Source: Polynucleobacter sp. JS-JIR-5-A7
Lineage (GTDB): Bacteria; Pseudomonadota; Gammaproteobacteria; Burkholderiales; Burkholderiaceae
NCBI RefSeq assembly: GCF_018687935.1
Contig: NZ_CP061308.1
Location: forward strand, 118,048 to 182,047
Direction of reading: 5' to 3'
DNA: 64,000 nucleotides
The notes below the pieces were generated by a model. It was not told the origin of the DNA. It did not search any database and saw only the letters and a list, made by a program, of their open reading frames with translations. This document shows positions 7,685 through 16,242 of this stretch, piece by piece. Each line of letters starts with the position of its first letter. Positions within the stretch are counted from its first letter, which is position 1. A program made the translations under genes and the position numbers.

Positions 7685-8959
7685 TTATTCAGAATCTGAT
7701 GAAGATTCTATTAGGGGGGCGGATAGATTTTTGCTGGGTTTAACGCCGAGTTCACGCACTCTCTCTGCAGAGCGAATCAAATTACCTTTGCCAGTCTTCA
7801 GTTTATTAAAGACATCGTGGTAGCTAGTTTGAGCCTGGTCCAATCGCTGACCGAGTTTCTCGAGATCCTCTACAAATCCTACAAACTTGTCGTAGAGACT
7901 GCCGCATTGTTTTGCAATCTCTAAAGCGTTGCGGTTTTGGTGATCCTGCCTCCAGAGATGGGCCACTGTTCGCAGAGTAGCCATTAAAGTGCTTGGGCAT
8001 ACCAACACAATATTTTTGGCAAGCGCTTCTTGATATAAGTTTGGCGCAGTTTTCAGGGCTAGCAAGAACGCAGGCTCAATGGGAACAAACATGAGTACAA
8101 AATCTACGGATCCTGCGCCATAGAGAGAGCTGTAGTTCTTTCCAGATAACCCTTGGATATGCTGACGTAATGATTGAATATGGGTAGCCAGTTCTCGCTC
8201 TGCAGTATCTGCATCGGTGGTTTCTGCATGGCGGGCATAGGCCGTAATCGATACTTTGCTATCAACCACCAAACTCCTACCTTCGGGAAGTTTAATTACT
8301 ACATCAGGTTGAAGGCGTGAGCCATCACTTTGTGTATGGCTATCTTGAACTACATATTCCTCGCCTTTACGAAGACCTGATGATTCAAGAATGGATTCAA
8401 GCACTAGTTCACCCCAGTTGCCTTGAACTTTGGAGTCACCCTTTAGGGCTTGAGTCAAAGAGCGAGTCTCATCTGACATGCGTAAATTGAGATTTGCTAG
8501 GCGCTCAATTTCACTTTTGAGTGCAAAGCGTTCACGGGCTTCATTCCCATAGGAGGTATTAACTTGCTCTTTGAATTCAGTGAGCTTGGTTTGCAATGGT
8601 TTTAAAAGAGCATCAAGGCTAGCAGCGTTTTGTTCTGTGAAACGTTTGGATTTGTCTTCCAGAATTTCATTAGCCAAATTTTTGAATTGGCTAGTTAGTG
8701 CTTCTTTAGCTTCATTGAGCGACTCAATCCGTCCAAGTCCTTGTTTGCGTTCTGAATCAAGTTCTGCTTCAAGCCGAATGGCGTTTTGTAATGCTTGATC
8801 TCGTTCAGCTCTTAGGCTGAGAGCTGAAGCAATTTCTGTTTTGGCTTGAAGTTCAGCTCTAGTAATACTAGAGCGTAAATTTAGTACATAAACCAAAAGG
8901 CCTGCGCACAATCCGAGTGGCAGACCAAATAGTAGAAGGGAACTTAGATCAAAAGTCAC
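7685..8959 (-). CDS. rmuC: DNA recombination protein RmuC
   Basis: RmuC limits inversion at short inverted repeats in E. coli and has a predicted nuclease-like core. The 424-aa product has one N-terminal TM helix (LLLFGLPLGLCAGLLVYVLNL), a long coiled coil to about residue 180 rich in E, L, K and A, then the conserved core: GNWGELVLESILESSGLRKGEEY, PDVVIKLPEGRSLVVDSKVS and FVLMFVPIEPAFLLAL. The PDVVIKLP and VVDSKV motifs carry the aspartate and lysine expected for a restriction-endonuclease-like fold. The C-terminal helix region ends with an acidic/serine tail. Its stop lies next to the start of the MFS gene. Confidence 0.93.
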   Translation of the reverse strand: MTFDLSSLLLFGLPLGLCAGLLVYVLNLRSSITRAELQAKTEIASALSLRAERDQALQNAIRLEAELDSERKQGLGRIESLNEAKEALTSQFKNLANEILEDKSKRFTEQNAASLDALLKPLQTKLTEFKEQVNTSYGNEARERFALKSEIERLANLNLRMSDETRSLTQALKGDSKVQGNWGELVLESILESSGLRKGEEYVVQDSHTQSDGSRLQPDVVIKLPEGRSLVVDSKVSITAYARHAETTDADTAERELATHIQSLRQHIQGLSGKNYSSLYGAGSVDFVLMFVPIEPAFLLALKTAPNLYQEALAKNIVLVCPSTLMATLRTVAHLWRQDHQNRNALEIAKQCGSLYDKFVGFVEDLEKLGQRLDQAQTSYHDVFNKLKTGKGNLIRSAERVRELGVKPSKNLSAPLIESSSDSE

Positions 8960-8972
8960 CAGGAAAACGAAT

Positions 8973-9281
8973 TTAAGCTTTAACTAATTTTTGAAGTTCA
9001 CCAGACTCGAACATCTCTGACATGATGTCTGAGCCACCGATGAATTCACCATTGATATAGAGCTGAGGTATTGTTGGCCAATTGGCAAATTGCTTAATAC
9101 CTTCCCGAATCCCGGCATCTTCCAATACATTGACAGTATGGAGTGTTTCAACGCCACTAGCGCGAAGAATATTGATGGCGTTGCCAGAGAAGCCGCACTG
9201 CGGAAATTGAGCAGTACCCTTCATAAACAAAACAACGGGATGGCTAGTAACGATTTCTTTGATTTGAGCTTGAGTATCCAT
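8973..9281 (-). CDS. grxD: Monothiol glutaredoxin Grx4
   Basis: A CGFS-type glutaredoxin of 102 aa that carries and transfers [2Fe-2S] clusters together with glutathione. The CGFS motif sits at residues 29-32 after the family's KGTAQFPQ lead-in; the WPTIPQLYINGEFIGGSDI segment supplies the cis-proline and glutathione-binding residues. It is read with prmC, prfA and hemA, 90 bp after prmC. No BolA gene is adjacent. Confidence 0.96.
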   Translation of the reverse strand: MDTQAQIKEIVTSHPVVLFMKGTAQFPQCGFSGNAINILRASGVETLHTVNVLEDAGIREGIKQFANWPTIPQLYINGEFIGGSDIMSEMFESGELQKLVKA

Positions 9282-9371
9282 AAATTCTTTCTATAAAAAC
9301 GATAACGATAGTTTGACGCCTGCTATGGGTTTGATTTTAAGACTTAATGCAAAAAAGGGTGATTTAAGGTC

Positions 9372-10223
9372 TCATTTTCGTGCTGATACTGCCCGGTTAT
9401 GACCAGCTAAATCTTGGTGGGTTTGAATATCGCACAATCCTGCATCTTTCATCAGGCTGACCACCGCCTCTGATTGATCAAACCCATGCTCCACGGCAAT
9501 CAGACCCATGGATTTTAAGTGGTTTGAAGCCCCATGAATGATTGCTTCAAGGCAGGTGAGCCCATTGGCATGGTCGGTTAATGCGGAAATGGGTTCAAAA
9601 CGTAGATCGCCTTGAGTGAGATGGGGATCCTCGTTAGCGATATAGGGAGGGTTGCTTAAGATGACATCAAACAAGGTGATATCTCCCAAGGCTTCATACC
9701 AGCTCCCTTGGGCAAATTGCACCCTAGATTCAAGATCTAACTGCTTTGCATTGGCTCTAGCAATTGCGAGGGCCTCAGGAGACTGATCAGTTGCAGTAAC
9801 GATGGCATCTGGAGCTGCATGAGCAATTGCTAATGCAATCGCGCCAGAACCCGTTCCCAGATCAAGCAACTTAGGGGTGGAAACCTCATTTTCAATTCGC
9901 CCAATCTCACGAAGTCCAATGTCTACTAGTAGCTCAGTTTCAGGTCGTGGTATCAATACCCCTGATGCAACCTGTAGTTCAATATTGTGGAAGCCTCGTT
10001 TACCGATGAGGTAGGCAATAGGTTCACCTTTTAGTCGCCTCAATTCAAGTACTTTCCAGTCCTCAAGGGCATTGGCATTCAGCTCCATATCATCACGCGA
10101 TAGCAGGGCAGAGCGCGGAAGTTGGTAGTGCTTATCCAGTACATTTGCCATCAGAATGCGCGCTTCATTTAGGGGAAGAGGCGAAGCGCCCAACAAAGAG
10201 CGCAGACTGAAATCTTGACTCAT
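9372..10223 (-). CDS. prmC: Release factor glutamine N5-methyltransferase PrmC
   Basis: PrmC methylates the glutamine of the GGQ loop of release factors 1 and 2, which raises their peptide-release activity. The 283-aa product has the helical N-domain that binds the release factor (about residues 1-80), then the SAM-dependent methyltransferase domain with LLDLGTGSGAIALAIA as the SAM loop and NPPYIANEDPHL as the catalytic NPPY motif. It lies 17 bp downstream of prfA, its substrate, in a hemA-prfA-prmC order that is common in bacteria. Confidence 0.97.
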   Translation of the reverse strand: MSQDFSLRSLLGASPLPLNEARILMANVLDKHYQLPRSALLSRDDMELNANALEDWKVLELRRLKGEPIAYLIGKRGFHNIELQVASGVLIPRPETELLVDIGLREIGRIENEVSTPKLLDLGTGSGAIALAIAHAAPDAIVTATDQSPEALAIARANAKQLDLESRVQFAQGSWYEALGDITLFDVILSNPPYIANEDPHLTQGDLRFEPISALTDHANGLTCLEAIIHGASNHLKSMGLIAVEHGFDQSEAVVSLMKDAGLCDIQTHQDLAGHNRAVSARK

Positions 10224-10240
10224 GAAAGTGATGCTATCGC

Positions 10241-11320
10241 TTAATTGTCACCAAGAGCGGCAAGTAATTCTGCTTGATGCTCAGATGCAAGGGCATTGCA
10301 AAGATCATTAATATCGCCATCCATCATGGCATCAATTTTGTAGAGCGTAAGATTAATGCGGTGATCGGTAATACGACCTTGTGGAAAGTTGTAAGTCCGA
10401 ATGCGGTCACTACGATCGCCTGAGCCAATCAAGGATTTCCTAGTTTGTGCTTCGAGCTGATGCTTCTCACGCTCGCGTGCATCCATGATGCGTGAAACCA
10501 ATACTTTCATTGCCTGCTCACGGTTGCGGTGTTGGCTGCGATCGTCCTGACATTCCACTACGGTGCCTGTTGGTAGGTGAGTAATACGAACAGCTGAATC
10601 CGTCTTATTAATGTGCTGGCCACCAGCACCAGAAGCACGGAAGGTATCGATGCGTAATTCGGCAGGATTAATTTTAACGGCCTCTAGTTCATCAGCTTCT
10701 GGCATGACTGCAACGGTACAAGCAGATGTATGAATACGTCCTTGGGTCTCTGTTTGGGGTACACGTTGTACGCGATGACCGCCCGACTCAAATTTCAGGC
10801 GCGAGTATACAGATTGACCTACCAAGCGCAGGACAACCTCTTTATAACCCCCTAAATCGGATTCAGCTGCACTGACTACTTCCACTTTCCAGCCTTGACG
10901 TTCTGCAAAGCGGGTATACATCCGCAAAAGATCGCCAGCAAATAGAGCACTTTCATCGCCGCCAGTCCCCGCACGAATCTCTAAGAACACATTGCGCTCA
11001 TCATTTTCGTCTTTGGGTAACAAGAGCTTTTGCAGTGCTGCCTCAAGCTCTTCCATAGTTGATTGAGCTTGTTTCTGCTCTTCGTCCGCAAAGTCCTTCA
11101 TATCGGGATCTTTGCGCATCTCTTCTGCAGCTTGCGCGTCCGCCTCAGCCTGTTTGTAAAGGCCAAATTGCTCAACGACAGTTGCAATATCCGAATGCTC
11201 ACGCGTGAGCTTCCGATAAGCATCCATATCTTTGGTTGCTTCTTCAGAAGTTAAAAGGGAGTTGAGTTCGGCTAAGCGCGTGTCTAGATGATCTAGCTTA
11301 GCCCGCATGCTGGGCTTCAT
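10241..11320 (-). CDS. prfA: Peptide chain release factor 1
   Basis: RF1 recognises UAA and UAG in the ribosomal A site and triggers hydrolysis of peptidyl-tRNA. The 359-aa protein has the PxT codon-recognition tripeptide (PQT, residues 188-190) and the universal GGQ at 233-235, where PrmC methylates the glutamine. Length is normal. It directly abuts hemA (hemA stop at 11321, this start at 11320), so translational coupling is likely. Confidence 0.98.
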   Translation of the reverse strand: MKPSMRAKLDHLDTRLAELNSLLTSEEATKDMDAYRKLTREHSDIATVVEQFGLYKQAEADAQAAEEMRKDPDMKDFADEEQKQAQSTMEELEAALQKLLLPKDENDERNVFLEIRAGTGGDESALFAGDLLRMYTRFAERQGWKVEVVSAAESDLGGYKEVVLRLVGQSVYSRLKFESGGHRVQRVPQTETQGRIHTSACTVAVMPEADELEAVKINPAELRIDTFRASGAGGQHINKTDSAVRITHLPTGTVVECQDDRSQHRNREQAMKVLVSRIMDAREREKHQLEAQTRKSLIGSGDRSDRIRTYNFPQGRITDHRINLTLYKIDAMMDGDINDLCNALASEHQAELLAALGDN

Positions 11321-12637
11321 CTAATGGTCTTCTGGTTTGGAATGTGAGGCGAATAGTTTTGGTAACAATTTAATCAAAGCATCACGCTCAGCGCCGTTTG
11401 AGTGCTGCAAAGCATGGAGTGAGCCATGCAAGAATTTATTGGTAAGACCTTGTGCCATTGCATTAAGGACTTCTTGTGGATCATCACCACGTATTAAGCG
11501 TTTCATGGCACGCTCTAACTCAAGTTGTCTTAAACGCTCGCCTTGCTGCTGAATATCTTGAATTATAGGAACGGCATTACGGCCTTGCATCCAATGCATA
11601 AAATTACCAACACGATCTTCAATGATCGCCTCTGCTTGGCTCACAGCCGCTTGGCGCAAACTTGCTCCTGTTTGAATCATGACACCTAAGTCATCAACTG
11701 TATAAAGATACACATCACCCAGCCTAGAAATTTCTGGCTCAAAGTCACGCGGCACTGCTAAATCAATCATCACCATAGGCTTTTGGCGGCGCTGCTTGAG
11801 AGCACTTTCTACCATCCCCAAGCCAATGATAGGCAAAGATGAAGCAGTGCTTGAAACAATAATGTCGAACTCATGTAAGCGGCTAGGGAGTTCAGAAAGC
11901 TTGAAGGATTCAGCTTGGATATCTTGTTCAGCAATCGAGTCTGCTAATTCTTGTCCACGTTCGATAGTGCGATTGGCAATGGCTACATTTTTTGGTTTAC
12001 GAGCAACAAAGTGAGTTGCGCATAATGTGATCATTTCACCAGCGCCAATGAATAAAACTTTTTGATTGGATATTTTTTCAAAGATCCGCTCTGAAAGTCG
12101 CACTGATGCAGCAGCCATAGAAATCGAGTGCGCGCCAATTTCAGTAGAGCCGCGAACTTCCTTGGCAACGGCAAACGTTTTTTGAAATAACTGATTGAGG
12201 TAAGTGCCCAAAACACCTGCATCATTTGCAGTACGGACAGCATCTTTCATCTGACCCAAAATTTGGGTTTCACCAATCACCATCGAATCTAAACCGCAGG
12301 CTACTCTAAAGGCATGACGCACGGCATCGGATTGGGGAAGAGAGTAGATGTGCGGTTCAAGACTGCTTGGGGCAAGCTGCTGAGTTTTGGCAAGCCAATC
12401 AAACGTCGCTTCGTGAAGAATATCGGCAGCATGAGGATCATTGGCGGCGCAATAGACCTCGGTGCGGTTGCAAGTTGATAGGATGGTGGCTTCGGGCAGG
12501 CCGGATTGATTCGCCCCAAGCAAATGTTGGCGAAGATCGTGCAACGCTTCTTGAAGAAATTCAGGATCAAAGGCGACCTTTTCCCGAATGGCGACCGGCG
12601 CTGTGTGATGATTGATGCCGAGTGTCAACAACTTCAT
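11321..12637 (-). CDS. hemA: Glutamyl-tRNA reductase
   Basis: First step of the C5 route to tetrapyrroles: NADPH-dependent reduction of glutamyl-tRNA(Glu) to glutamate-1-semialdehyde. The 438-aa protein has the catalytic cysteine C56 in STCNRTEVY, the GETQILGQMKDA substrate-binding stretch, the VLFIGAGEMITLCATH NADPH-binding Rossmann motif and the C-terminal dimerisation helix. The N-terminus KLLTLGINHHTAPVAIREK is the family signature. It heads the hemA-prfA-prmC-(grxD) run and diverges from the GlsB-like membrane gene. Confidence 0.98.
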   Translation of the reverse strand: MKLLTLGINHHTAPVAIREKVAFDPEFLQEALHDLRQHLLGANQSGLPEATILSTCNRTEVYCAANDPHAADILHEATFDWLAKTQQLAPSSLEPHIYSLPQSDAVRHAFRVACGLDSMVIGETQILGQMKDAVRTANDAGVLGTYLNQLFQKTFAVAKEVRGSTEIGAHSISMAAASVRLSERIFEKISNQKVLFIGAGEMITLCATHFVARKPKNVAIANRTIERGQELADSIAEQDIQAESFKLSELPSRLHEFDIIVSSTASSLPIIGLGMVESALKQRRQKPMVMIDLAVPRDFEPEISRLGDVYLYTVDDLGVMIQTGASLRQAAVSQAEAIIEDRVGNFMHWMQGRNAVPIIQDIQQQGERLRQLELERAMKRLIRGDDPQEVLNAMAQGLTNKFLHGSLHALQHSNGAERDALIKLLPKLFASHSKPEDH

Positions 12638-12680
12638 AATGGTGATTATAGATTTGATGACGTCATTATTGGGGGTAAGA

Positions 12681-12935
12681 ATGGGGTTTTTGGCTTTTCT
12701 GCTAATTGGGGGTTTATCTGGGGCTTCTTCCTGGATTTTTTACCCTGGTCGATCCAGAAGTCCAAACACTTTAGGCTTCCTCATGGCTGCATTGATGGGC
12801 TTTATTGCAGCGGCAGCAAGCTCTTACTTGGGTCAATACACCGGTTTTTTTCAATCCGGCCAAATGCTAGAGTGGCTTGCAGCTATCTTGGCCTCTTGCA
12901 CCATTGGGTGCATCTATACCGCTTTCGCTAAATAG
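12681..12935 (+). CDS. Small GlsB/YeaQ-like membrane protein
   Basis: An 84-aa hydrophobic protein with three predicted TM helices: MGFLAFLLIGGLSGASSWIF, LGFLMAALMGFIAAAASSYL and WLAAILASCTIGCIYTAF. Glycine-rich packing and size match the GlsB/YeaQ/YmgE ('transglycosylase-associated') family, whose role is poorly known. I placed the start at 12681, behind GGGGGTAAGA at 12671-12680. In-frame ATGs also exist at 12612, 12639 and 12657, but these would put the start over or next to the hemA start at 12637. Its last 69 bp overlap the end of ung on the other strand. Confidence 0.6.
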   Translation: MGFLAFLLIGGLSGASSWIFYPGRSRSPNTLGFLMAALMGFIAAAASSYLGQYTGFFQSGQMLEWLAAILASCTIGCIYTAFAK

Positions 12936-13700
12936 ATCGACTTGCTCCCCTTTTCTTGGGGCTTTTGCAGAGCTATTAATCCATTCAATAGGAGCAAGCT
13001 TATTTGCTAGTAGCCATTCATTGGTTTTGGTGAAGTGATTACAACTACCAGCGCCACCCGGATCTAAAAACGGCTTATCGGTTTTATAGACTCCTAGCCC
13101 TGAAGGATGTGAGGATTGCAAAATCAACTGATCTTTTCCTGCTTCAATGAGGGGTAACTTAGATTGAGCATGCCCTCCCCAAAGCATCCAGACTAAGCAT
13201 GGCTTTTCTAGAGCAAGCGATGAAATTAAGCGATCAATTAGATCTTGCCATCCGAGCTTAGTATGACTACCGGCTTCACCTAATTGAACGCTGAGTGCCG
13301 TGTTGAGCAGCAGCACTCCTTGCTTGCTCCAAGCGTGTAAGTCACCATTAGGGAGGCTACCAAAACCCTCAAGTGTTAGTGCCTTGCTAATATTGCGCAG
13401 CGAACTCGGAAACGCACGAGAATTTGTTGGAATGCTCTCGGGAATTGAAAATGCAAGCCCTTGAGCAAGCCTGGGTGAGTGATAGGGATCTTGTCCAATA
13501 ATCACGACCTTTACTGAATTTAATGGGGTTAACTTGAGCGCTTTAAAAAAATTCTGTGGCTCAGGGCAGACACTTGCAAAATCAGCATCTAAGACTGCTC
13601 GAATATTTTTTTCTAAATTACTCCAAGCCGGTGAAGCGAAATAGTCACCCAATAATTTACGCCAGTCCTGCGGGATATCATCTTTAGAAAAAGAGGACAT
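12867..13700 (-). CDS. ung: Uracil-DNA glycosylase
   Basis: Family 1 UDG, which removes uracil from DNA as the first step of base excision repair. The 277-aa product has the water-activating motif GQDPYH at residues 69-74 (catalytic D71), the GLAFS loop, LLLNTALSV, and the minor-groove/His motif SSHPSGLGVYK. After the usual end (about NEWLLANKLAPIEW) there is a tail of roughly 35 residues, polar and rich in G, K and S, encoded partly antisense to the GlsB-like gene. The start ATG overlaps the stop of the upstream M61 gene by one base (TAATG). Confidence 0.96.
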   Translation of the reverse strand: MSSFSKDDIPQDWRKLLGDYFASPAWSNLEKNIRAVLDADFASVCPEPQNFFKALKLTPLNSVKVVIIGQDPYHSPRLAQGLAFSIPESIPTNSRAFPSSLRNISKALTLEGFGSLPNGDLHAWSKQGVLLLNTALSVQLGEAGSHTKLGWQDLIDRLISSLALEKPCLVWMLWGGHAQSKLPLIEAGKDQLILQSSHPSGLGVYKTDKPFLDPGGAGSCNHFTKTNEWLLANKLAPIEWINSSAKAPRKGEQVDLFSESGIDAPNGARGQDSCKPL

Positions 13701-15493
13701 TAGTTTTGTTTGGAGCTAGTGTTCGCCGAAATCAGCTCATATTGTGCCGGGAGCTGAGTAGGTCCTAGAACCAAGATACGTTCATGTTCAAGATCGTCGC
13801 GATAAAACGATATGCTGATGGTCTCGTTTTCTGAAAGACCCTGGAGTACCTTATCCCAGCGTGTATTCGTGATGCGTTGACCATTGATGCTTGCTAGTAA
13901 GTCACCTGCTGCTAAGCCTGCTGCTTGTGCTGCACCACCATCTAACACATGAGTGACTTTAAGCCAGCCATTGACATCAGTGTGGCGTATACCTAGCTGC
14001 AACTTTATTTTCTCCAGCTTAGTTTGTGTTTTCGGTTTCACTGACACTAGCTTTGAAGTAATCCATGTTTGAATTGGAATATCTTCGACGCCAAAAACAT
14101 AGCGAGACTTGATGTCGCTCCATATTTTGCTAAAGCCATTTCCTAGTAGCTCATAGATCAACTCATCCAAGCCATCCTCAGAAATTCCATCTAATGTGAC
14201 GCCGTGTCTTTGCCAAATGAGGCGCATGAGATCATCCAAAGATTTTTTATTCTTGGAGAATGAACGAATTTGTAAATCTAAGCCTAGGGCTAGCAAAGCC
14301 CCTTTACCGTAATAGCTCACAACTGCGTTAGGAGTGTTCTCATCTGCTTGGTAGTACTTGGTCCAAGCATCAAATGAGCTATCAGCCAAGCTTTGCTTTA
14401 ATCTGCCTGGCCCACGTAAGACGCCGTTCCAATTATCAGAAACCAGCTTCAAATACGTGCTTAGATCAATGCGTTTGCTACGGAATAGTTGCAGATCATC
14501 ATAGTAGCTAGTAAAGCCTTCAAATAACCAAAGAAGGCGAGTGTGATGTCTATCTCCTAGTGCGTAGGGTTGGAAAGCCTTCGGCTGAATACGCTTTACT
14601 AACCATGCATGGAAATACTCATGACTACATAAGCCTAAGAATTCACGATAACTTACTTCGTCTAAGGGAATATTCTTCTGCGGGATTTGATCTCGACGAC
14701 ACAATAGTGCAGTGCTATTGCGATGCTCAAGACCACCATAAGCATTTAAAACAGCATTGACTAAAAATAAGTAGTTAGTGAATGGCGCCTTTTTTATTTT
14801 GGGCTCGAAAAGATTGATAGTGCAAGAGCAAATTGCTTGCAAGTCACTTGCTAGGCGTACTTCATCAATTGGATTTATACATCCTTGAATCGCCATGCTA
14901 TGAGACGTATTGTTTGATTTCCAGTGCACCATCTGAAACTCGCCCATAGCCACTGGGTGATCAATCAGATCATCATAGTTTTGGGCAAGATAAAACCCAA
15001 AACCACGCTCATCAGTTTTTGCAGATCGCAAAGTGGTTTGCACAGTCCAGTGATCAGCAAATCCACCTTCAGGCGACACGATTGCTAAAGAGCAGGGAAT
15101 ATTTTCTTGCCCCTTGACTGTCAGGCAGAGACTGGTTGCGTTGAAGAATGCACGTTCTGTATCAAGGTAAGCTGCTCGAACAGAGTTATCGAAAGCATAA
15201 ACTGTTGTCAGGATATCTACGGCACCAACCGCTGTTGGTAAAAGCCATTGATTGTTATCAATACGCTCCAGAGCAATTTTTTTCTTAGTGGATTCTGCGC
15301 TAAACGCCTCGATGGTTTCAATATGTTTTGAAAAGTCCCGAATCAAATAGCTGCCCGGTATCCATGCAGGCATTTGTAGAATTTGTCCTTTGGGATCAGG
15401 GTGAGCAATATGAAGCTTTACCTGAAAACGATGGCCATGAAGGTCTGCAGGCCAGACAGTGTATTGAATTGCTGGCAGATCGGTTTTATTCAT
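13700..15493 (-). CDS. M61 family peptidase with PDZ domain
   Basis: A 597-aa protein with an N-terminal beta domain, a thermolysin-like zinc peptidase core with H291-E292-x-x-H295 (SHEYFHAWLVKRI) and the downstream glutamate in LLWLFEGFTSYYDD, and a C-terminal PDZ domain (about residues 490-570; AAQAAGLAAGDLLASINGQ). This is the architecture of glycyl aminopeptidase-type M61 enzymes. There is no signal peptide, so it is probably cytoplasmic; the substrate is unknown. It is translationally coupled to ung downstream. dsbC lies 14 bp upstream in the same direction. Confidence 0.9.
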   Translation of the reverse strand: MNKTDLPAIQYTVWPADLHGHRFQVKLHIAHPDPKGQILQMPAWIPGSYLIRDFSKHIETIEAFSAESTKKKIALERIDNNQWLLPTAVGAVDILTTVYAFDNSVRAAYLDTERAFFNATSLCLTVKGQENIPCSLAIVSPEGGFADHWTVQTTLRSAKTDERGFGFYLAQNYDDLIDHPVAMGEFQMVHWKSNNTSHSMAIQGCINPIDEVRLASDLQAICSCTINLFEPKIKKAPFTNYLFLVNAVLNAYGGLEHRNSTALLCRRDQIPQKNIPLDEVSYREFLGLCSHEYFHAWLVKRIQPKAFQPYALGDRHHTRLLWLFEGFTSYYDDLQLFRSKRIDLSTYLKLVSDNWNGVLRGPGRLKQSLADSSFDAWTKYYQADENTPNAVVSYYGKGALLALGLDLQIRSFSKNKKSLDDLMRLIWQRHGVTLDGISEDGLDELIYELLGNGFSKIWSDIKSRYVFGVEDIPIQTWITSKLVSVKPKTQTKLEKIKLQLGIRHTDVNGWLKVTHVLDGGAAQAAGLAAGDLLASINGQRITNTRWDKVLQGLSENETISISFYRDDLEHERILVLGPTQLPAQYELISANTSSKQN

Positions 15494-15507
15494 TATTCTT
15501 TAATTCG

Positions 15508-16242
15508 TTATTTCAGAGACGAAAATTTCTTTTCAATATCGGCAATCTGAACTGCGCCTGGGAAGCGGCTGCCATCGGTAAAGAAGAGGGTAGGGGTGCC
15601 GGTGATGCCATAGGTTTTGGCAAAGGTTAGATTTTTATCTAGTGGATTACTACAGTCCGTTTTCCCGGTAGGCGCAATACCATTGACCATCCAATCAATA
15701 TAAGCTTTATTAGGATCAGCTGAGCACCATATCTGCTTAGATTTCTGTGCGGAGTCTGCCGAGAGAATCGGAATGAGATAGGTATAAATAGTGACATTGT
15801 CTAATTGCTGCAACGATTTCTCGAGGCGCTTGCAATAGCCACAATTTGGATCTGAAAAAATAGCTAATTGGCGAGTGCCATTGCCCCGTACTACCTTGAA
15901 GGCATTAGCTTGATTAAGATCAGCCCATTTAATTCGGTTTAAGTCAGTCTGTCTTTGCTCCGTAATGTTTTTACCAGTAGCGAGCTCAATGATTTCACCT
16001 TGGATTAGGTATTTTCCTGAGCTGTCAGTGTAGAAAATATCATTACCCACCAGCACCTCATATAGCCCGGGTACTGGTGCAGGCGTAACGCTGCGTACTT
16101 TAGCATTTGCACCTAGTTTTTTCTGGATATCTGCTTTGATTTGCTGATCAACTTGGGCTTGAACTGATCCAGAAAAAATCATGCTGGTGCACATGAATGC
16201 AAGCATGGATAAAGCTACCGATAAAAATTTATTCAAAATCAA
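15508..16242 (-). CDS. dsbC: Thiol:disulfide interchange protein DsbC/DsbG family
   Basis: Periplasmic disulfide isomerase that reshuffles wrong disulfide bonds. The 244-aa precursor has a Sec signal peptide (LSVALSMLAFMCTSMIFSGS, likely cleaved after VQA), an N-terminal dimerisation domain to about residue 85, and a thioredoxin-like domain with C134-G-Y-C137 (FSDPNCGYCKRL) and the cis-proline in ITGTPTLFF. The CGYC active site favours DsbC over DsbG (CPYC). Its start overlaps the stop of the UbiH-type gene by 14 bp. Confidence 0.93.
   Translation of the reverse strand: MILNKFLSVALSMLAFMCTSMIFSGSVQAQVDQQIKADIQKKLGANAKVRSVTPAPVPGLYEVLVGNDIFYTDSSGKYLIQGEIIELATGKNITEQRQTDLNRIKWADLNQANAFKVVRGNGTRQLAIFSDPNCGYCKRLEKSLQQLDNVTIYTYLIPILSADSAQKSKQIWCSADPNKAYIDWMVNGIAPTGKTDCSNPLDKNLTFAKTYGITGTPTLFFTDGSRFPGAVQIADIEKKFSSLK

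Noticed and set aside
5239..7700. Genomic island with attachment sites next to tRNA-Thr
   Set aside because: I saw no integrase and no second copy of the tRNA 3' end downstream; only one unusual gene is present.
12506..12931. Plus-strand frame of 141 codons over hemA and the GlsB-like gene
   Set aside because: It runs antisense through the strongly conserved hemA start and in another frame of the GlsB-like gene; its translation has no recognisable domain.
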